Positions 57,640 to 64,000 of a DNA stretch of 64,000 bases are shown in pieces. The translations under genes were made by a program, and so were the position numbers. The notes below the pieces were generated by a model. The model made no database searches. It was not told the origin of the DNA and worked only from the letters and a program-made list of their open reading frames with translations. This DNA comes from Candidatus Pantoea bituminis (lineage in GTDB: Bacteria; Pseudomonadota; Gammaproteobacteria; Enterobacterales; Enterobacteriaceae): the NCBI RefSeq assembly GCF_018842675.1, contig NZ_JAGTWO010000004.1:2170001-2234000 (forward strand). The letters are read 5' to 3'. Every line of letters starts with the position of its first letter. The stretch's first letter is position 1.

Positions 57640-58708
57640 ACGGCACCGGCAGCGATCTGCAGTTGGGCTGCAGGCGGCGACAGCGGCGATACAGGGCCTG
57701 GTGGGCGGCCTGGCAGGAGACAGCACGGCAGACGCCGTTGCGGGGGCGCAGGCCGGGGAAAATGCGGTGGAGAATAACTATCTGAGCGTGTCTTAAAAGA
57801 CAGAGCTTGAGCTGGCGAAGCAGAAACTCAACAGCAAAAATCCGGCAGAAAGGGAGAAAGCGCAGCAGCAAATCAATGACCTGCGAGAGAAGGACATCAG
57901 TCGTGACCAGAAGGTTATCGAGGCATGCGGCAACGGTGGCGCAGGAAGCGCGGCCTGTGCGAGTGCGAGACTGGAAGTTATCGCGGCCAAAGGTGAGTAC
58001 GAAACCGGGTCATACAACTCGAAGGTTAGCCAGCAGTACGCGGATGCTTACGGCCAGATAGTGAACCTGCTGAATATCACCAGTGTTGATGCCCAGAATC
58101 AGCAGCAGGTGAAGGATGCGATGGTGAACTATGCCATGGTGCAACTTGGGATTGACAAGGCGACAGCGGAGCAATACGTATCAACATATGACGGGATGAA
58201 GATTGTTGCTGCATCTATAGCTCCTATGCTGGGAGTCGCCGCCGCAAATAAGATTAGTTCTTTGGCCAAAGATGTGACCAAAGAAAGTATTCCTAAGAAC
58301 CCTAATTCTTCGAGCGGAGTCACAGATAATGAAGCCGGAGGTTATTCTTACTACGACAGGTTCAAGAATGCTAATGGTGGTTGGGATTGGCCTAAGAATT
58401 TGGGATTTGAAGGAGATCCTGTCAAAACTAAAATTCCGGTAGGCACTCACTTGGATAGATATGGAGAGCCTAATGGTTCTTTCCTTGCACCAAAAGGAAC
58501 ACCTTACGAACAACGTGCTCTTGCGCCGGGTGCCAAAGCTGAAAAATACTATGAATATGAGGTAATAAAACCTTTACCTGCTATACAAGGAAAAATTGCC
58601 CCCGCTTTTGGTGAGCCAGGTGGCGGCATCCAAATATTACCTAATATGCAAGAGCGAGTGAATGTGGAATGGCTCTTGAAGAATGGATATATTCGTGAGG
58701 TTCACTGA
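57640..58708 (+). pseudogene. Orphan CdiA-CT with TNT-type NAD glycohydrolase toxin
   Basis: The frame includes a pre-toxin end ([18 protein letters not shown]), then a TAA at 57794, then continues in frame (KTELELAKQKLNSKNPAERE) to a stop at 58708; a GTG at 58061 could start a shorter product. The C-terminal 115 residues match the TNT domain: KIPVGTHLDRYGEPNGSFLA, PKGTPYEQRALAPGA, YEVIKPLPAIQGKIAPAFGE and PGGGIQIL. TNT enzymes cleave NAD and kill cells. There is no promoter, TPS domain or signal, so it is a silent cassette unless recombined onto cdiA. The single nonsense codon could be a C-to-T change (CAA to TAA). Confidence 0.85.
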
Positions 58709-58709
58709 T

Positions 58710-59125
58710 ATGCTACTCAATATAGATGAAATACAAAAAAAGTTGACGAGATGATTTTAGACGCTGGTCTCCCAGGATTTTCGGTTAATCTTTGTACCGC
58801 TCCTATTGGTGATGGCACTCCATATATTACATTTGAAAATAATGTATATAATTATATTTATTCAGAAAAAGGCTATGAATTCTCGAGGAAAGTTACTAGA
58901 TCGTTAGATGAACTACTTTATTGGATCATGTCAGCGCTTGCTTATAAAACAGCATTCCAATATGAGTTAGAGCACAGGGTGAAAGGCAGAGATGGAAGAC
59001 GCATTGCTTTTCCAAAATTCATTGAATTAATGGCGAATCTGAATTCAGCATGGGAACCAGAAGCACGACATGAAATTCAAAAAATTCTGATTGAATCGCC
59101 CTACGACGATAGCCTTTATCTATAG
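58710..59125 (+). CDS. Candidate immunity protein for TNT toxin (Imm63-like), frameshifted
   Basis: ATG 58710 lies just past the toxin stop and starts MLLNIDEIQKK. A base seems missing in the A7 run 58735-58741; with it the frame continues VDEMILDAGLPGFSVN. The rest is about 124 residues with RSLDELLYWIMSALAYKTAF and YELEHRVKGRDGRR, features I associate with Imm63 proteins that pair with TNT toxins. No membrane segment is seen, so it should neutralise the toxin in the cytoplasm. Confidence 0.65.
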
Positions 59126-59626
59126 GTGAGCGGCTGGCCGCCGGTGTTGGCATCTTAGTGCGGTGTGGCGCACAGGCTGCGCCTCTGCTGTGGGCTTCAG
59201 TAATCGTTCTTCAGCATCGCAGTCGCCGCCGTCCGTGGCGGCTCCTCGTCTGTCCTGGCCTCAGCGGCAATCCTCAGCAAACACCTCAAAGGGTGGTCGG
59301 CCGTTGACCTCCGCTTAAAGCGTTCATGCCCGCCCGGCTGCGTCTGCCCGTCACGGCTCGCACTGCGTTGCTCGTTCCCGTGTCGGTCAGCTTCCGCAAC
59401 CCGCCCCGGTTGTGTGTGGTCATGCAAAATCAAACCCCGGTCTGGCAGCAGTGCAACATACGGGCCTCGCTAGCCCGCGCCCGGCCAACCTGTAGCGGAG
59501 CCACAGCAAGCAGCGGCCCCGCTACAGGTTCGGGTAATGATGGTGGTCAGAAAACAAAATCAGGGGATTACCAGCGGCTGACGGCACCGTTTACTGCCGC
59601 GCATTAAAATCCTCTCCTCCCTGCTT
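59126..59626. other. GC-rich non-coding spacer between toxin modules
   Basis: These 500 bases are clearly more GC-rich than the flanking immunity genes and carry stops in all frames I examined. They contain a perfect 12-bp inverted repeat (59487-59530). The composition suggests a distinct origin, perhaps remains of an element that brought in the next module. Confidence 0.5.
59487..59530. repeat. Perfect 12-bp inverted repeat
   Basis: AACCTGTAGCGG (59487-59498) and CCGCTACAGGTT (59519-59530) are exact reverse complements separated by 20 bases. It is not followed by a T-run, so it is not an intrinsic terminator. It may be a recombination or insertion site, or a REP-like element. Confidence 0.65.
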
Positions 59627-60535
59627 ATGCTGTTGCTGGCTCTGGTACTCAGTACCGGGGCGTGTGCGTCCGTGGGTGAAAAGTGCGTATCAGGGAATTT
59701 TACCTGGCCGGGAAGTGAGTACTGGGCGAAGACGTCTTCGGAAGGCGCACCGCGTCTGGCATTGCTGTGTCCGGTGGAGAAGTTCACGCCGGATAAAGTT
59801 GTTGTGGAGAAAAATGCGCTGAGTCTGGGGATGCAGCAGTACGGCATGTCTCAGAGTTCACTCGGTGCGCAGATGCTTAGGGATGGCGCAGGAGTAGATC
59901 AGATATCTGAAGCTTTAGCGAAAGCGGCTAAAGGAGATATGCCGGAAGGCCAAGATGCGGTTAAAGGTCTGTTGACCGCTTGGGGTGAGTTCTTCGGGGT
60001 GCCGGTCAGTGCGTTGACGTCGAATGAAACGATGACGCCGACGAAAGCCGCGGAAATCATAGCTAGCGGTATGCCGACCAGTGAAGCGAAGCTGGTGCAG
60101 TATGTTCTGGCTAAAGCGTATTTGGCTGTTTCTGAAAGTGCTGGCTCAATTAAAAATGTGAATCCAGGGTATCCTGAGCCAGGCCGCACACATAATTGTG
60201 TGAACTGCTCTGTTGCCACAGATGCTACGTTGGCTGGAAATCCTGCATCGGCTTTGCCTGTCAATCATCAAAATGGTATTCCCTTGACCGTTTTGGAAAA
60301 ACAATATGGTAACAAATTCAAATACGTATCTTCGTCTGAAAATATTATGCAGCAAATGGCAGATGCAGGTTCTGGGTCGAGGGGGATTGTTTTTGGCTCA
60401 TATGGCCCAGGCCAGCCTGGGCACGTATTTAATGTTGTAAACCAAAATGGTACGATCCGATTCCTTGATGGACAAACCGGTAAACCTGCCGATCTTAGCC
60501 AGTTTAAATCATTCCAATTATTAAGAACGAACTGA
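59627..60535 (+). CDS. Papain-fold polymorphic toxin (glutamine deamidase-like) with signal-like N-terminus
   Basis: This 302-residue protein starts with MLLLALVLSTGACASVGEKC, a short signal- or lipobox-like segment unusual for an orphan CdiA-CT. A helical linker follows (MLRDGAGVDQISEALAKAAK; KAAEIIASGMPTSEAKLV). The C-terminal 115 residues fit the papain-fold toxin family (Tox-PL type): catalytic Cys candidate in THNCVNCSVATDATLAG, His in GQPGHVFNVVNQNG, Asp in IRFLDGQTGKPADL. Members deamidate or cleave host proteins. The stop overlaps the next gene (TGATG), marking a toxin-immunity pair. The start is uncertain because upstream bases are the GC-rich spacer. Confidence 0.75.
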   Translation: MLLLALVLSTGACASVGEKCVSGNFTWPGSEYWAKTSSEGAPRLALLCPVEKFTPDKVVVEKNALSLGMQQYGMSQSSLGAQMLRDGAGVDQISEALAKAAKGDMPEGQDAVKGLLTAWGEFFGVPVSALTSNETMTPTKAAEIIASGMPTSEAKLVQYVLAKAYLAVSESAGSIKNVNPGYPEPGRTHNCVNCSVATDATLAGNPASALPVNHQNGIPLTVLEKQYGNKFKYVSSSENIMQQMADAGSGSRGIVFGSYGPGQPGHVFNVVNQNGTIRFLDGQTGKPADLSQFKSFQLLRTN

Positions 60536-60813
60536 TGATTAATTTTGATGAGGCAGTAGAAAAAGCGACAAATTATCTGAAAGATGCAGATATTCCTGTA
60601 GTTATTACGCTTCAGGGACGTTTTGCAGAAGGATGGTTTTTTTGCTTTCAATCCCGCGAATATCTTGAGACTGGAGAGTTTTCCGCTCAACTCGCAGGGA
60701 ATTCGCCGTTCATAATTGATAAAGATACTGGTGAAATACATGAGCTTGGAACAGCCTACCCCATAGAAAAGTACCTACAGGACTACGAAGAAAAGAAAAA
60801 TAACCTGAACTAG
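60535..60813 (+). CDS. Imm35/YrhB-like immunity protein
   Basis: This 92-residue soluble protein has the Imm35 (YrhB) layout: an N-terminal helix (FDEAVEKATNYLKD), a strand region with FAEGWFFCFQSREYLETG, then LAGNSPFIIDKDTGEIHELG and TAYPIEKYLQDYEEKKN. The LxGNxPxIIDxxTGEIHxLGTA pattern is characteristic. It overlaps the papain-fold toxin by one base and is followed by a strong terminator, so it is the likely cognate immunity protein. Confidence 0.78.
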   Translation: MINFDEAVEKATNYLKDADIPVVITLQGRFAEGWFFCFQSREYLETGEFSAQLAGNSPFIIDKDTGEIHELGTAYPIEKYLQDYEEKKNNLN

Positions 60814-60815
60814 CA

Positions 60816-60845
60816 AGATCCCGGCTGATTAGCCGGGATCTTTGT
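60816..60845 (+). terminator. Terminator after Imm35-like gene
   Basis: AGATCCCGGCT-GATT-AGCCGGGATCT is a near-perfect 11-bp stem followed by TTGTTTTT. Confidence 0.9.
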
Positions 60846-60948
60846 TTTTACGCTGTGAAAACCCATCTTCCCGTCGCCGTAACTGGCTCATGTTAGAGGC
60901 TGTGGTGAGCTTCAGCACAGTCGCTCATGAGTGGTTCATGTAATGAGG

Positions 60949-60972
60949 CCCGGCCATAGCGCCGGTTTTTTT
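60949..60972 (+). terminator. Second terminator-like hairpin
   Basis: CCGGC-CATAGC-GCCGG followed by seven Ts lies upstream of the next toxin fragment. It may be the end of a lost immunity gene. Confidence 0.6.
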
Positions 60973-60982
60973 ATGCAAGTCA

Positions 60983-61297
60983 GTCGACAGAGCTAGTAAT
61001 GAGATCTCCGCAAAAACGCCCACTGGCTCAAAAGGTAATCCGCTAAATATTATAGATGGTCAGAATAAGCCAGTAATGATAGGAAATCGTGACTACTCTG
61101 GGCACTCATTAGACCGTATGCAGAAGCAGGATATAACGCCTACTACTGTGGAAAATGCAATACGACCAGAAAATGCGAGACAAGGTAAACGACCCGGTAC
61201 AACAGCTTATTATGACAGTAAGAACAATATAACCGTTATTGCTGATACCAAAACTGGCACAGTCGTAACTGTCGACTTTGGAAGGATAAAACAATGA
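60983..61297 (+). pseudogene. Orphan CdiA-CT fragment with DUF4258-like toxin domain
   Basis: A plus-strand frame is open from the 60970s and reads SNEISAKTPTGSKGNPLNII, then RDYSGHSLDRMQKQDITPTT and TTAYYDSKNNITVIADTKTG. The His-x3-Arg-Met pattern followed by TVENAIR and late strands resembles DUF4258/BECR-fold ribonuclease-type toxins. Only about 100 C-terminal residues are present, with no VENN pre-toxin or start signal except an internal ATG at 61076. It overlaps the following gene by 4 bases (ATGA). Confidence 0.62.
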
Positions 61298-61596
61298 TTT
61301 TACTGTCAGATATGAATATCAGTGAGTACGATGAACGCCAGATCTCTCTGATGAAAGAAACATTGTCCCTTTTTGAATCAGGGAAAGTTACTCTTAAAAA
61401 ACTGATTGATAATTTAGAAGGTTTATTATTTTGTCTACAGTCGGTAGATATTCAGTGGAAAAACGATTTCCATGAATATTGGTTCGTATTAGAGCAGATA
61501 TATGCTGTTGCTTTGTTCAGAAATGAATCTATTTCTCCAGATGATCCTGATTTACTTGATGCTCTGAGGCATCTGAATGAACTATTAAGCAAATAA
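61294..61596 (+). CDS. Candidate immunity protein for DUF4258-like toxin
   Basis: This 100-residue (94 from ATG 61312) acidic, mostly helical protein includes SLFESGKVTLKKLIDNLEGL and QWKNDFHEYWFVLEQIYAVA. I do not know a family name, but the layout is common for small soluble immunity proteins following RNase-type CDI toxins. It overlaps the toxin fragment by 4 bases and ends at a strong terminator. Confidence 0.68.
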   Translation: MILLSDMNISEYDERQISLMKETLSLFESGKVTLKKLIDNLEGLLFCLQSVDIQWKNDFHEYWFVLEQIYAVALFRNESISPDDPDLLDALRHLNELLSK

Positions 61597-61602
61597 CCTT
61601 AG

Positions 61603-61632
61603 AGATCCCGGCAAAATTGCCGGGATCTTTTT
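61603..61632 (+). terminator. Terminator after immunity gene
   Basis: AGATCCCGGCAA-AA-TTGCCGGGATCT with a following run of Ts; nearly the same stem as the one at 60816. Confidence 0.9.
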
Positions 61633-61634
61633 TG

Positions 61635-61877
61635 TCACTCAGTCGCAAGCCGGATCACCAGTTGCCCCTGCTCAACAGCGATAGTAACTGGTGTATCTGT
61701 CCCAAATCCCGCCTCGGCCAGCCAGTTGATGGAGAAGACAGTAGCCAGCCGCATCTGTGCGGGTTGCTGGAAGTGGGCGATGTGAACCGGTCTGGGGCTG
61801 AGCAGTCGGCCCCCGGTCGGGGTGTGGTCGATAGTCAGTCGGATAGTGGAAAAGCAGCTTAAGGCCAGACGGCACAA
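61635..61877 (-). pseudogene. SymE-like gene, degenerate N-terminus
   Basis: The C-terminal half (INWLAEAGFGTDTPVTIAVE followed by QGQLVIRLATE) fits the SymE/AbrB-like fold and matches the gene at 63391. The N-terminal half shows no SymE similarity, and the 5' end runs into the copied cdiA segment at 61863. It is probably a truncated copy. Confidence 0.6.
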
Positions 61878-62861
61878 GGGTTAGCGGCCCACGCAGCGGT
61901 AAATGCCGCACTGGCAGCGGCGCAGGGGAATAATGCTCTCGTTGATGCGGGCGGTGCCGCGACGGCGGAGATGGTCGGCATGATAGCCGTAAATGCTTAC
62001 GGCAAACCGGTCAGCGAACTGAGCGAAACCGAGAAGCAGACGGTAAGCGCGCTGGCAACACTGGCAGCTGGCCTCGCGGGCGGTCTGGCTGGCGGTAGTA
62101 CGGCGGATGCGGTTGCAGGGGCTCAGGCCGGTAAGACGACGGTGGAGAATAACTATCTGAGCAGTAAGCAGATAGATGCCTGGTCCGCTGAAATGAAGCA
62201 GTGTCAGGCTGGCGACTGCGGCGGCATTGTCACCAAGTATGAAGAACTGAGCACCGCCCAGCAGAAGCAGCTTATCAGCGACTGCGTAACCAGTCCGGTA
62301 ACCTGTCAGCAGAAATACGGTGATGTACTGACCGGCAGCATGGCGGTGAAACAAGCGCTGGATCGGGCGATGGGCGAAGATATCCCGATCAGGATGGTCT
62401 ACGATCTGACAGCGACCTGGGCGCATCAGATGGACGCTGACGGGATCGTTGCCAGCAATAAAGTATCAGAGCAGATTATGGCGAAATATGGCCTTGATCA
62501 GGCTCAGGCAGATATTATTGCAGGCGTGGCGTTAAGTGCGCTGGGTGGAGTGAGTAAGGCCGGGAAGCCTAATTACACCTTAAATAAACATGGAGCAATG
62601 CTTGGTATAAATGGCCCAACGGTTCCAAGCAAAACCTTATGGATGGGGAAAGGAAAAGAGAGGATAGATGTTGAGAATCCTGCGCCAGGAAAAAGAGCTG
62701 GTCAAATACATTATCAAGATAGTAGTAATAACAAATATTATTATGATCCGATAACACAAAAATTCCCCAGAGCACCTAAGGGTGTAAATGATAAGATGAA
62801 TGATCCTGCTTTTAAAAATGCGATCGATAAAGGCATGAAAAAATATCTTGGAGAAAAATGA
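61863..62861 (+). CDS. Orphan CdiA-CT: pre-toxin plus Ntox24-like toxin
   Basis: The frame opens at 61863 right after a TAA and reads AHAAVNAALAAAQGNNALVD, continuing through the pre-toxin domain to VENNYLSSKQ. This part is nearly identical to cdiA. The remaining 230 or so residues differ completely: a cysteine-containing entry region (MKQCQAGDCGGIV; CVTSPVTCQQKYG) and a C-terminal domain with KGKERIDVENPAPGKRAGQI and NKYYYDPITQKFPRAPK, which I associate with polymorphic toxin type 24. Internal ATGs (for example 61971) exist, but no secretion signal. It is a complete replacement cassette for the cdiA 3' end. Confidence 0.75.
   Translation, partial: GQTAQGLAAHAAVNAALAAAQGNNALVDAGGAATAEMVGMIAVNAYGKPVSELSETEKQTVSALATLAAGLAGGLAGGSTADAVAGAQAGKTTVENNYLSSKQIDAWSAEMKQCQAGDCGGIVTKYEELSTAQQKQLISDCVTSPVTCQQKYGDVLTGSMAVKQALDRAMGEDIPIRMVYDLTATWAHQMDADGIVASNKVSEQIMAKYGLDQAQADIIAGVALSALGGVSKAGKPNYTLNKHGAMLGINGPTVPSKTLWMGKGKERIDVENPAPGKRAGQIHYQDSSNNKYYYDPITQKFPRAPKGVNDKMNDPAFKNAIDKGMKKYLGEK
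61889..62162 (+). repeat. Pre-toxin/VENN segment, copy 2
   Basis: This is the near-identical counterpart of 53274-53548 within cdiA, in the same orientation, about 8.6 kb away. Recombination between them would delete the intervening modules and replace the cdiA toxin with the Ntox24-like one. Confidence 0.9.
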
Positions 62862-62862
62862 T

Positions 62863-63336
62863 ATGCTAACCAATAGATTAATGCGTAACCAGCTTGTCAA
62901 AATTAATTGGACGGAAATAGGAAAAAATTGCCTGACTTATGAGCTGGAAAGTATTGTATCTGAAGGTTTTATTGAGATTTGTGGATGTTTTTTGTCCAAA
63001 AAATTATTTTCATATTGCCAATCAAACTCTCCTGACAATTTTGAAGACGAAATTTCATTTGAATGCTTTGTAAACTCTTTTCATATGGATGATTATGTAA
63101 ATGAAAGGCATTTTGAATATTCAATTATTTTTAGTAATTCCATAATTAAAAAGTGGAATGAAATATATGTGGATAAATTAAACGTTATTATATCTCTGGA
63201 TGATGAGACATTGTTCCCAACAATTAAATTTCATCTAAAAAGAGACGGTCTTTCATGGTTGGATGAACATAACCTTGATGCGAGTATTCAGGCAGTTCTA
63301 ATAACTACAGATGAAATTACCATAGCTCAAACTTAA
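62863..63336 (+). CDS. Candidate immunity protein for Ntox24-like toxin
   Basis: ATG 62863 follows the toxin stop by one base and has GGAG nine bases upstream (inside the toxin end); an in-frame TTG at 62848 is less likely. The 157-residue product is soluble, AT-rich and acidic with several cysteines (EICGCFLSKKLFSYCQS) and DDYVNERHFEYSIIF. I recognise no family. Position gives the role. Confidence 0.7.
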   Translation: MLTNRLMRNQLVKINWTEIGKNCLTYELESIVSEGFIEICGCFLSKKLFSYCQSNSPDNFEDEISFECFVNSFHMDDYVNERHFEYSIIFSNSIIKKWNEIYVDKLNVIISLDDETLFPTIKFHLKRDGLSWLDEHNLDASIQAVLITTDEITIAQT

Positions 63337-63346
63337 GTAAAACAGA

Positions 63347-63373
63347 AACCCCAGCCAATCAACTGGGTTTTTA
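63347..63373 (+). terminator. Terminator after immunity gene
   Basis: CCCAG...CTGGG followed by five Ts, 13 bases after the immunity stop; the stem is short. Confidence 0.6.
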
Positions 63374-63390
63374 CTATGCATACCAGTCAG

Positions 63391-63603
63391 TTACCGTTCA
63401 TCCGCCAGCCGGATAATCAGCTGCCCGGCCTCCGGGATCACCTTGATCTTCTGGCCGGTCTCAAATCCAAAATCTGCCATCCAGTGCCCCTTAAGGGTGA
63501 TGGACGGTGACGGCTGAAACTTCTGCTGATCCCGGATGTAGCTCCCGGTATAACGCCGGGCTTTGGTTGAGACGTGTTCGCACTTATGATGTTGCGCAGC
63601 CAT
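63391..63603 (-). CDS. SymE-like type I toxin family protein
   Basis: This 70-residue protein has a variable N-terminus (MAAQHHKCEHVSTKARRY) followed by SPSITLKGHWMADFGFETGQ and KIKVIPEAGQLIIRLADER, the SymE pattern of an AbrB-like fold. SymE in E. coli is an SOS-induced toxin that condenses nucleic acid; here the gene lies antisense to the toxin modules. Degenerate relatives are at 54682 and 61635. It is the only intact copy in view. Confidence 0.8.
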   Translation of the reverse strand: MAAQHHKCEHVSTKARRYTGSYIRDQQKFQPSPSITLKGHWMADFGFETGQKIKVIPEAGQLIIRLADER

Positions 63604-63642
63604 AGTAACTACCTCATATAGTTGTTGTGGTCAGCGGGCCGA

Positions 63643-64000
63643 GAAAACAAAGCTTACGCAGCAGCTTTAGCATCAGGTGGATTGTTATATTTACCTGGTG
63701 GAATGCAGATGACAGCGGGTATTGGCGCAACCGCAAATGCGGGTATCCAATACCTGGTTAATGGAGCAATAAATCCAACAGATCTTCTAATTGCCGGTTA
63801 TGTAGGTGCATTTACTGCAAATACAGGCTTCCTTGGAACTGTAGGTTGGAATGCGACAGGTGGCGTGACATCAAGCTATCTGCTCGGAGATGACACGATA
63901 AAAGGTGGTGTAATAAGTGGTGATGCTTCGGGGTTAGGTTATGGAATCGGTAAGGCGGCCACAATTTCATTAGATAAATGGGTAAACCCAGCATGGAAAA
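63643..64000 (+). CDS. Orphan CdiA-CT toxin, glycine-rich membrane-active type, partial
   Basis: An open frame runs to the window end and reads NKAYAAALASGGLLYLPGGM, GIGATANAGIQYLVNGAINP and later DDTIKGGVISGDASGLGYGI. The glycine- and alanine-rich helical character resembles membrane-depolarising CDI toxins. It appears to be the fuller version of the tails at 54794, 55433 and 56710. No VENN motif or start codon is found upstream, where the SymE-like gene is, so it is a displaced fragment. The 3' end and the immunity gene lie beyond the window. Confidence 0.65.

Noticed and set aside
59197..59607. Small frames on both strands in the GC-rich spacer (59197-59433 minus, 59326-59607 plus).
   Set aside because: GC-rich DNA gives chance open frames; neither has a ribosome site or recognisable protein features.

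Overview
The window is from a gamma-proteobacterial chromosome of the order Enterobacterales, most likely family Erwiniaceae (Pantoea or a close relative). The conserved backbone hemA-prfA-prmC-sirB2-sirB1-kdsA / chaA / chaB / chaC and lolB-ispE-prs-(GGDEF)-ychH-pth-ychF follows enterobacterial gene order, with accessory blocks inserted. The genus is inferred from gene content and protein similarity recalled from memory; no search was run.

Layout. (1) 1-5923: an ABC importer (permease, ATPase, DUF2291 lipoprotein, binding protein) with an SDR dehydrogenase, divergent from a DeoR-type regulator. It looks like a sugar or polyol utilisation operon with a matching operator beside each divergent gene. 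(2) 6094-18009, minus strand: a nitrate assimilation operon nasR-nasFEDCBA-cobA. Two sigma-54 promoters, tandem NtrC-like sites and a nasF leader carrying an ANTAR-type hairpin plus terminator are all readable. (3) 18497-27519: a self-contained block with an SH3 lipoprotein, TssL, a short TssM, TagF, an FHA protein, a PP2C phosphatase, a periplasmic protein and a transmembrane Ser/Thr kinase. These are the membrane and phospho-signalling parts of a type VI secretion system, with no tube, sheath, baseplate or ClpV genes. (4) 27683-42137: housekeeping backbone. (5) 43164-64000: a contact-dependent inhibition (two-partner secretion) locus cdiB-cdiC-cdiA-cdiI, followed by a long array of orphan CdiA C-terminal toxin/immunity modules that runs off the right edge.

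The orphan array holds three small glycine-rich (probably membrane-active) toxin tails, each with a two-helix membrane immunity protein, and a fourth toxin of the same look at the window end. It also holds a TNT-type NAD glycohydrolase with its immunity protein, a papain-fold (glutamine deamidase-like) toxin with an Imm35-like partner, a DUF4258-like toxin with partner, and an Ntox24-like toxin with partner. SymE-like genes or remnants lie on the opposite strand between modules. A ~275 bp copy of the cdiA pre-toxin/VENN segment precedes one orphan toxin and could serve as a recombination tract for toxin switching.

A strong technical signal cuts across the window. At least a dozen conserved genes, including essential kdsA, ispE, prs and lolB, are interrupted by single-base frameshifts, nearly all repaired by adding one base to a homopolymer run. 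I read these as sequencing or assembly errors, so such genes are listed as CDS over their full span with the break noted. True decay is likelier in the toxin array, where nonsense codons outside homopolymers also occur.
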